From positions 1 through 6,423 of the forward strand of contig JAEOTI010000302.1 of assembly GCA_016839955.1 (NCBI GenBank): DNA of 6,423 bases, read 5' to 3'. Position 1 is the first letter of the stretch. The number at the start of each line of letters is the position of its first letter. Source of the DNA: Candidatus Hodarchaeota archaeon. Lineage in GTDB: Archaea > Asgardarchaeota > Heimdallarchaeia > Hodarchaeales > YT1-057. A program made the translations under genes and the position numbers. Below are positions 1 through 4,479 of the stretch, piece after piece. The notes below the pieces were generated by a model. It saw only the letters and a program-made list of their open reading frames with translations, did not search any database and was not told the origin of the DNA.

Positions 1-576
1 CAAAAAATAAAATCTGGAACGATTATTGTCAAAGGATCCGCAGGAGATCATATTGGATCACAAATGACTGGTGGTAAAATAATTGTAGAGGGTGATGCTG
101 GTCAGTACGCTGGAATGGAAATGTCTGGCGGAGAACTTGAGATTAAAGGAAATGCGGGTAATTATCTTGGTGCAGCCTATTGGGGAAACTGGGAAGGCAT
201 GTCTGGAGGCAAAATCCTAGTACATGGTAATGTAGGTCATGAAGCTGCTTCTTGGATGAAAAAAGGATTAATAGAGATTAAGGGATCTACTGGTAATTTC
301 TTAGGGTGCCATATGGTTTCAGCTAAGGCTCTTGTCATCGTTCGAGGGTCTGCTGGAAAAAGAATGGGAGGCGAAATGACTCGGGGGACAATTGTTTGTT
401 GTAAAGGTGCAGAAACTCTTCCTTCTTTCAAACATATTGAACAGGTGCCTTCATTTTCAAATGAAGACTTTAATATTACTATTTCGGAAACATTTGACCA
501 TTATTTTGGTGATTTTGCAGAAACTAGCGTGTCAATGAAACCAAAACGACAAGGACATCTCTATATTCAAAGTTAA
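1..576 (+). CDS. fwdC: Formylmethanofuran dehydrogenase subunit C, 3' part (5' end outside window)
   Basis: The frame is open from base 1 and ends at TAA 574-576, giving 191 visible residues. The protein is a run of short glycine-rich repeats of the type MxGGxIxVxGxAGxxxG, which forms the right-handed beta-helix of the FwdC/FmdC family and of the glutamate synthase GXGXG domain. The segment YWGNWEGMSGGKILVHGN and the later GGEMTRGTIV match the pattern I remember for methanogen FwdC (YRGDWRGMSGGTITVHGN, GGEMAGGTIVVKG), so I prefer FwdC to GltB domain 3. FwdC is the structural subunit of the tungsten/molybdenum enzyme that interconverts CO2 and formylmethanofuran in the cytoplasm. Family members are about 260-270 residues, so some 70-80 N-terminal residues lie upstream. 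An internal ATG at 64 lies inside a repeat and is not the start. Other fwd subunits would be expected upstream; none is visible downstream. Confidence 0.85.
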   Translation, partial: QKIKSGTIIVKGSAGDHIGSQMTGGKIIVEGDAGQYAGMEMSGGELEIKGNAGNYLGAAYWGNWEGMSGGKILVHGNVGHEAASWMKKGLIEIKGSTGNFLGCHMVSAKALVIVRGSAGKRMGGEMTRGTIVCCKGAETLPSFKHIEQVPSFSNEDFNITISETFDHYFGDFAETSVSMKPKRQGHLYIQS

Positions 577-651
577 TCTGTTAGGATATCCAAAATTTTC
601 CAAAAAACTGTTCTAAAATTGCTTAAGAATTAGTTCAATGCTTTAGTTTAC
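577..651 (+). promoter_or_regulatory. Short intergenic gap with possible weak promoter for the 652 gene
   Basis: This 75-nt AT-rich gap separates fwdC from the next gene on the same strand. No clear Shine-Dalgarno sequence precedes the TTG at 652. An AT-rich TTAAGAAT at 623-630 sits about 22-29 nt upstream of that codon, where an archaeal TATA box would sit for a leaderless transcript. The match is weak, and read-through from fwdC is equally possible. Confidence 0.25.
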
Positions 652-2196
652 TTGAGCTGGAAGCGATTGGCTAAAGCTGCATTATCCTATACTGTTGTAA
701 TTGTTACTTTTTGCTTATGCTTTAGTCCTTTATCTCTCAGCCTTTCTCAATCCACTAGTACATCCCAATTGAATGCACATCCAGAGAATTTTGTTGAAGA
801 AACTACTGAGATAGTGCTTTTTTACTCAACCCAAGAAGATTATAATCTTTGTAACGCCCTCATAACTCAGGGAAATTTCAGTTTAATTGCCTACAATGTC
901 TCTTCACCAGATATTGTAAAAGAGCTGCCTATTAGCTTTAACAACACTCAAGCAATTTGGTGGTTTGTTTCTGAAGAACCAATTTTGAGACCAATAGATC
1001 TTTTTAATGGATCTTATTCTGCGATGAATAGTTGGTTTCAATCTAAAAAAGGTTTTTTTGCCATTACAAGCCTCCTTCCATCTCTAGATATGTCCATTCG
1101 ATCTTTCCTTGGAATAAATACTGTTTATCCTTTCAAATACCCCCTGAATGGCTCGGATACTCTACTAAACCTTGAAATTGTGTCGAATACCACTTTATCT
1201 GAAATATCCATTAACTCAACAATTGAATTAGAATCTCAAACTGGCTTTTTTACACCTCTAAAAGAAGAAGATTTGATTGCCAAAGTAAAAATTGAAGGGG
1301 ATTTCTCAAATTTTCTTTCTGGTCTTTTAATTCCCCATGACCTACGATATTATTCGAGTTTATTGAGTCTTTCTCCACGACAAAGTTGGATTACTGCAAG
1401 CAATATGAATAAAGTCCATATTCATTCCAACAAAGGAATTAATCAAGATATTTCTATCCTCAGCTTATTACAAGTAATTGCAAGTGTGTCGATTGCAGGA
1501 AACTTTCCAACCTCTCCCAACGGTGGGGAAGTGGCTATTGATTTACCAAGTGATTTTGTTGGAATAAGCTTACTTGCTTTATTAGGTCTATTGACGATTT
1601 CACTCGCTTTCTTCGGGATAAAAACAGGGAGACTCCAAAAAATAATTTTTGGAGTATTTTCGGGTACAATTCTTTTTGTAGCACATGTAGCTTACTCTCC
1701 TTCAAAACGTCGTTTGGATAGAAGTGATCTGATGACTAATGAGTTGCGTGCAAGAATTGTACAAGCTTTACGTAGAAAAGGACCTACTGGAGCTCATCTT
1801 AGAGAACTTCAAAGAGAGTTAGATTGTGGAATTTCCTCCCTATTATGGCATTTACAGACACTTGATGATTTTGATGTTGTAGATCATGCAAAGCTAGGGG
1901 GATATCATGTGTTTTATCTTACTGAATTAGCTGAAGGCATTTCTCCAGAAATCGCTCAAACAATTCGAAGCGCAACAGCAAAACGAATTTGTCAGTTGCT
2001 CGTTAAAAAGGCTAAAAAGCCACGACACCTCTCTGAAATTGCGAAAGCAGCGGGATGCCACCTCGAGACTGCAAGGTATCATGTAAAAAAACTAGAAGAG
2101 GCTGGTCTTGTTACAAGAATACGTGATCGAGCACGTACTCATTATGTTCTTCGACCAGACCTAATTCCAGAAATAAAGGAGCTCGTATCAAATTGA
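652..2196 (+). CDS. Membrane-tethered regulator: secreted sensor domain, two TM helices, tandem winged-helix domains
   Basis: The protein has 514 residues. A signal peptide or first membrane segment spans about residues 7-32 (hydrophobic LSYTVVIVTFCLCF). Next comes an extracytoplasmic region, about 35-300, with many N-x-S/T sequons. Two transmembrane helices follow at about 302-322 and 331-348. A basic stretch (SKRRLDR) then leads into two winged-helix domains, about 361-424 and 438-506. The second carries an ArsR-like recognition segment, TARYHVKKLEEAGLV, followed by a wing. This architecture implies an envelope signal passed directly to DNA without a kinase. Residues 52-156 alternate hydrophobic strands (EIVLFYS, AIWWFV, GFFAITSLL) with helices, loosely like a class I glutamine-amidotransferase-type fold; that is a guess. 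The start is TTG, because an in-frame stop at 631 rules out any earlier start. The stop overlaps the TTG of the next gene, so the two are probably translated together. The exact family and target genes are unknown. Confidence 0.8.
   Translation: MSWKRLAKAALSYTVVIVTFCLCFSPLSLSLSQSTSTSQLNAHPENFVEETTEIVLFYSTQEDYNLCNALITQGNFSLIAYNVSSPDIVKELPISFNNTQAIWWFVSEEPILRPIDLFNGSYSAMNSWFQSKKGFFAITSLLPSLDMSIRSFLGINTVYPFKYPLNGSDTLLNLEIVSNTTLSEISINSTIELESQTGFFTPLKEEDLIAKVKIEGDFSNFLSGLLIPHDLRYYSSLLSLSPRQSWITASNMNKVHIHSNKGINQDISILSLLQVIASVSIAGNFPTSPNGGEVAIDLPSDFVGISLLALLGLLTISLAFFGIKTGRLQKIIFGVFSGTILFVAHVAYSPSKRRLDRSDLMTNELRARIVQALRRKGPTGAHLRELQRELDCGISSLLWHLQTLDDFDVVDHAKLGGYHVFYLTELAEGISPEIAQTIRSATAKRICQLLVKKAKKPRHLSEIAKAAGCHLETARYHVKKLEEAGLVTRIRDRARTHYVLRPDLIPEIKELVSN
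2175..2181 (+). promoter_or_regulatory. Ribosome binding site for the 2193 gene
   Basis: AAAGGAG lies inside the end of the upstream gene, 11 nt before the TTG at 2193. It supports TTG as the real start and translational coupling through the TTGA stop/start overlap. Confidence 0.6.
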
Positions 2197-3836
2197 GTTT
2201 CAAGAGCTCAGACACTAGAAAAACGAAGATTCTAGGCTTGTTTCTTATTTGCTTCTTGGTATCTATTAACTTTGTACAGGCTAAAGGCTCATCACTGACA
2301 ATTTCCTCTTTTTATGGGCATGATTGGTCTGAATCGGCATTCGCAATGGAAATTGATTTGAATTATCGTACTGGATCTTCCTCTCTAATACGAGATCTTA
2401 CTCCAGGAAGTTCACTACCTGGAGAAGATGATCTAAACGAAACAACCGATTTTGAACAGTTTTTTACTTATGTTAACTCTACTAATCTAGAATTTGCATT
2501 TATTGCTCAGGAAACATGGCAAGAAGAAATTGAAACTGAGATTTTTATTGATGGTTATCCCTTTGGGATTGATGTTCCTGTTTTAATTAATAGTTCATTT
2601 CCCATAAATGGTTTCCTTGGACATTTAGAACATTTTTCAACAGAATATTTCTTCGGTGGAGCTTTCTTAGGATTACTCCTTGAAAGAAGTAATGGATCGA
2701 GTAATGAACTTCTTGTTGGTTATCCATTATCAGATAGCCGAATAATAGATGAAGTTGAATCAATTATTGAGGATGAGACAGGTTTAGTTGTTTCATTAAA
2801 GAATGGGCCCACATTACCGTCATACGATTCTACAAGTAAAAGATTTCAGTTTGGTATAGCCTACAAAAACATTTCGGTGTTTTGGCATAATTCACCTTTA
2901 CGAGATGGTGTAATAATAGAGCCAAGTAGCTTTGGAGTCGGAATTTTTTCGTGGTTGAACTTCTCATATGTATTAGAGCCTAGCTTTGGTCATATTAATG
3001 GACGGGCAATAACAACCCTGGTTCCCACTATCGAGTTCGGACCAGTTAATTTTCTAGCTTTAAGCGAATCAGAAATCCCCACAGAACCATCATGGGAAAA
3101 CAATCCACAATTGGTTTCGATAGTTCTTGATTTACATGATTACATACCTGAAATACCTTCATACAATATTAACCAAAATCTTGGAGTCTATCACGGGAAT
3201 GATGTCTCTACACGCCTTCAACTTGAAGAAAACATGAATATCTCTGTCCTTATGGCTCTTAATAGCTTTAGTTCGTCCTCACAAGAATTGACGTCAAAAA
3301 TTGATAACTCTGAATATGTTTTATCCTTAAATAAACATCAAATCGGATCAAATTTTACGATTATGGACAGAAATAATCCTATTTTCATGGTAAATCAGGA
3401 AGGAAAAGATTATTACATAGAAACTTCCACAGACAATGAAAAACTTCTCAAATCAGCAGCTTTTTCTCTAATAGACCTAAATCAATATTCTGAAATATCA
3501 AATTCGCATTTAGAGAGCGAATATGAATTCCTAAGCTACCTTTTGGAACCTTTCATAAGAAATTCTACAGATATCTTTGAAAATATTTCCAATAGTATCC
3601 CACAACGAGTAAAGTGGAGATCTACCTCAGCAACAGGTCACTTTATGTTCAGTTTTCTCGATTGGAACGGATTAGAATTAAAATATGACCCTGAATTTGT
3701 TATCTTCTTAACAGATGCGCCAGAGACCATAAAAAACGGTGAAAAATCAGTCGATTTTTCTATTCTTGGATTTTTGTTGAGTTTATTGTACATGCTTTGT
3801 TTTCAACATAGAAGGAATCGAAAACGAGACCATTAA
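2193..3836 (+). CDS. Secreted surface protein with C-terminal membrane anchor; divergent homologue of the 4480 gene product
   Basis: The protein has 547 residues. An N-terminal signal peptide (about 1-30, core ILGLFLICFLVSINFVQA) is followed by a large outside region with about ten N-x-S/T sequons (for example near N95, N226, N256, N349, N457). One transmembrane helix (about 521-537) ends in a basic tail (QHRRNRKRDH), so the bulk should face outside with the C terminus inside. I do not recognise a named domain. It aligns colinearly with the product of 4480-6291: FAMEIDLN (50-57), ETGLVV (about 195), FQFGIAYKNISVFW (218-231) and WNGLELKYDPEF (491-502). It starts at TTG, four bases inside the end of the regulator gene, with a good Shine-Dalgarno sequence. 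The overlap suggests it works with that regulator, for example as a co-sensor or ligand-binding partner. That role is inferred from context only. Confidence 0.8.
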   Translation: MSFKSSDTRKTKILGLFLICFLVSINFVQAKGSSLTISSFYGHDWSESAFAMEIDLNYRTGSSSLIRDLTPGSSLPGEDDLNETTDFEQFFTYVNSTNLEFAFIAQETWQEEIETEIFIDGYPFGIDVPVLINSSFPINGFLGHLEHFSTEYFFGGAFLGLLLERSNGSSNELLVGYPLSDSRIIDEVESIIEDETGLVVSLKNGPTLPSYDSTSKRFQFGIAYKNISVFWHNSPLRDGVIIEPSSFGVGIFSWLNFSYVLEPSFGHINGRAITTLVPTIEFGPVNFLALSESEIPTEPSWENNPQLVSIVLDLHDYIPEIPSYNINQNLGVYHGNDVSTRLQLEENMNISVLMALNSFSSSSQELTSKIDNSEYVLSLNKHQIGSNFTIMDRNNPIFMVNQEGKDYYIETSTDNEKLLKSAAFSLIDLNQYSEISNSHLESEYEFLSYLLEPFIRNSTDIFENISNSIPQRVKWRSTSATGHFMFSFLDWNGLELKYDPEFVIFLTDAPETIKNGEKSVDFSILGFLLSLLYMLCFQHRRNRKRDH

Positions 3837-3950
3837 CTAGAAATAAATTGAAGTGAAGAAATTAGTGGAATTTAATTTATTTATTGAAAGAAGTCCCCTT
3901 GTGAAAACAGGGGGAGGAATGGCATAATTTCAAAGACCTCTCTCAAAGCG
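3837..3950 (+). other. 3' non-coding region of the two-gene operon, with alternative hairpins
   Basis: This AT-rich stretch follows the stop at 3836. On the plus strand, CCCCTTGT (3895-3902) pairs with ACAGGGGG (3907-3914) around a GAAA loop: 8 bp including one U.G, which would be a mismatch on the minus strand. The right arm can alternatively pair: GGGGGAGG (3910-3917) with CCTCTCTC (3937-3944), 8 pairs with two G.U. The two folds share 3910-3914 and exclude each other. No oligo-T follows the first hairpin, so it is not a typical terminator. It may protect the mRNA end or act as a processing site. Confidence 0.5.
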
Positions 3951-3958
3951 TTATATAG
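3951..3958 (+). promoter_or_regulatory. Possible archaeal TATA box, plus strand
   Basis: TTATATAG follows a purine-containing stretch (CAAAGCG) that could serve as a BRE. A transcript would start near 3978-3984, close to an ATG at 3981. What it would transcribe is unclear, because the plus-strand reading frames below it do not look like genes. If real, it would run antisense to the minus-strand structured RNA at 4095-4250. Confidence 0.35.
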
Positions 3959-4025
3959 GAGCAAAGAATAATTTTTGTTCATGGAGAATTCTTTGATGAG
4001 GATGAGTTCCTCGATTGGGAAAAAG

Positions 4026-4044
4026 TTGAAGATGCGATCTTCAA
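4026..4044. repeat. Perfect 8-bp inverted repeat, 3-nt spacer
   Basis: TTGAAGAT, GCG, ATCTTCAA. It can form a hairpin in RNA of either strand or serve as a dyad site for a dimeric DNA-binding protein. A second short inverted repeat, GAGGA/TCCTC with a 5-nt spacer, lies at 3998-4012. Both lie beyond the 3' side of the minus-strand structured RNA and may be additional hairpins of it. Confidence 0.45.
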
Positions 4045-4094
4045 GTGGAAAAAGGCATTATTATAGTTGCAATGTGATTCATCAGAATCTATTG

Positions 4095-4250
4095 CTGGAA
4101 CCCTCTGTGAACGAGGAATCCTTCTTGCGTCGCTGGAAGGGTTTTCTGCGACACACAGCCGATGGTAAAACGAAAATTTCTCCTTCCCTTGCGGAAAGAG
4201 TTCGGAGGACTCGCAGGAAGCTCCATCCGAAAGGACGGGGTAGTTCACTA
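4095..4250 (-). ncRNA. Structured RNA, probably minus strand; resembles the RNA/end of an IS200/IS605-group (IscB/TnpB) element, without its nuclease
   Basis: This island is about 53% GC (my count over 4101-4250), against about 25% for 4261-4340. Hairpins in minus-strand order: 4240-4233/4228-4221; 4200-4193/4187-4180 (8 bp, one G.U); 4158-4154/4150-4146 (5 bp, one U.G); 4140-4136/4124-4120; and 4121-4113/4105-4097 (8 of 9 paired, one U.G, one U-U). In three of these the odd pair is a wobble on the minus strand but a mismatch on the plus strand. The first hairpin is neutral and the fourth is perfect. The minus strand enters with GTGAACTACCCC (4248-4237), then the hairpin, then CTTCCTGC. From memory this is a common signature at ends of IS1341/IscB-type elements, whose HEARO/omegaRNA sits next to ATGA or GTGA. 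No TnpB/IscB gene is visible on either side, so it would be an orphan RNA or solo remnant. The ends are approximate. The structured-RNA call is firmer than the family name. Confidence 0.55.
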
Positions 4251-4298
4251 TCTTTAATCATTATTGTAACAAAAACCCATTTCTTACCCACAAATTCC

Positions 4299-4310
4299 TA
4301 ACTATATGTT
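4299..4310. promoter_or_regulatory. AT-rich TATA-like element, possibly bidirectional
   Basis: The core CTATATG is nearly symmetrical and precedes AT-rich DNA. On the plus strand it would give a transcript for the 4480 gene with a leader of about 145 nt. On the minus strand it would place a start near 4275, about 25 nt before the structured RNA. No distinctive BRE is visible, so this is tentative. Confidence 0.3.
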
Positions 4311-4325
4311 AAAATAAAAAATAAT

Positions 4326-4425
4326 GAAACCAAAGATTCGTTTCGCATTCCTTTTTAACTAAAAGGCATACCCAAACCTACTTGACTAAGGTAGTTTTTC
4401 AAGAAAAAACTTCCAGAAGTTTTTT
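4326..4425 (+). promoter_or_regulatory. Series of small hairpins in the presumed leader of the 4480 gene
   Basis: Successive inverted repeats: GAAAC/GTTTC (4326-4344), CCTTTT/AAAAGG (4350-4366), CTACTT/AGGTAG (4378-4394, one U.G on the plus strand, then TTTTT), and a perfect 10-bp repeat AAAAAACTTC/GAAGTTTTTT with a 2-nt spacer (4404-4425) ending in T6. The last two resemble intrinsic terminators, which could limit entry of transcripts into the downstream gene. Short AT-rich stems arise by chance, so only the last is a strong repeat. Confidence 0.4.
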
Positions 4426-4435
4426 AGAAAATGAA

Positions 4436-4459
4436 CGTTCCCTCACTTAAGAGGGAGCG
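4436..4459 (+). promoter_or_regulatory. 5'-leader hairpin just upstream of the ribosome binding site
   Basis: CGTTCCCTC pairs with GAGGGAGCG around a 6-nt ACTTAA loop: 9 pairs including one U.G that pairs only on the plus strand. It ends 5 nt before the AGGTGA at 4465, so it is well placed to influence translation or mRNA stability of the surface protein gene. It does not occlude the Shine-Dalgarno itself. Confidence 0.5.
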
Positions 4460-4464
4460 AAAAC

Positions 4465-4470
4465 AGGTGA
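4465..4470 (+). promoter_or_regulatory. Ribosome binding site for the 4480 gene
   Basis: AGGTGA is a strong match to the archaeal 16S rRNA tail and lies 9 nt before TTG 4480. Its TGA is an in-frame stop, so TTG 4480 is the first possible start and is followed at once by a typical signal peptide. Confidence 0.75.
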
Positions 4471-4479
4471 TGCATAACC

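Noticed and set aside
1..576. Glutamate synthase GXGXG-domain protein
   Set aside because: The same repeat fold, but the YWGNWEGMSGG segment and the tail fit FwdC better. The missing N terminus leaves slight doubt.
3881..3982. Minus-strand 33-codon reading frame beginning MNKNYSLLLYN, placed where an IscB gene would follow its RNA
   Set aside because: It does not resemble the IscB N terminus, is very short, and overlaps the plus-strand hairpin region.
3885..4250. RNase P RNA or SRP RNA as identity of the intergenic structure
   Set aside because: The conserved RNase P core and the SRP GNRA/helix-8 motif are not present on either strand, and the two ends do not pair.
4082..4291. Minus-strand reading frame of 69 codons across the GC island (contains SELPRP)
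   Set aside because: It coincides with the hairpins of the structured RNA, has no Shine-Dalgarno, and its sequence looks like translated element-end RNA.
3975..4301. Plus-strand reading frame of 108 codons (ATG at 3981, suitably placed below a TATA-like box)
   Set aside because: Ser/Arg-rich, low-quality protein sequence running through the structured RNA; no recognisable family. The promoter spacing is the only support.
3837..4479. CRISPR array or tRNA gene in the long gap
   Set aside because: No regularly spaced direct repeats and no cloverleaf with a T-loop GTTCRA pattern in proper context; the repeats seen are single inverted repeats.
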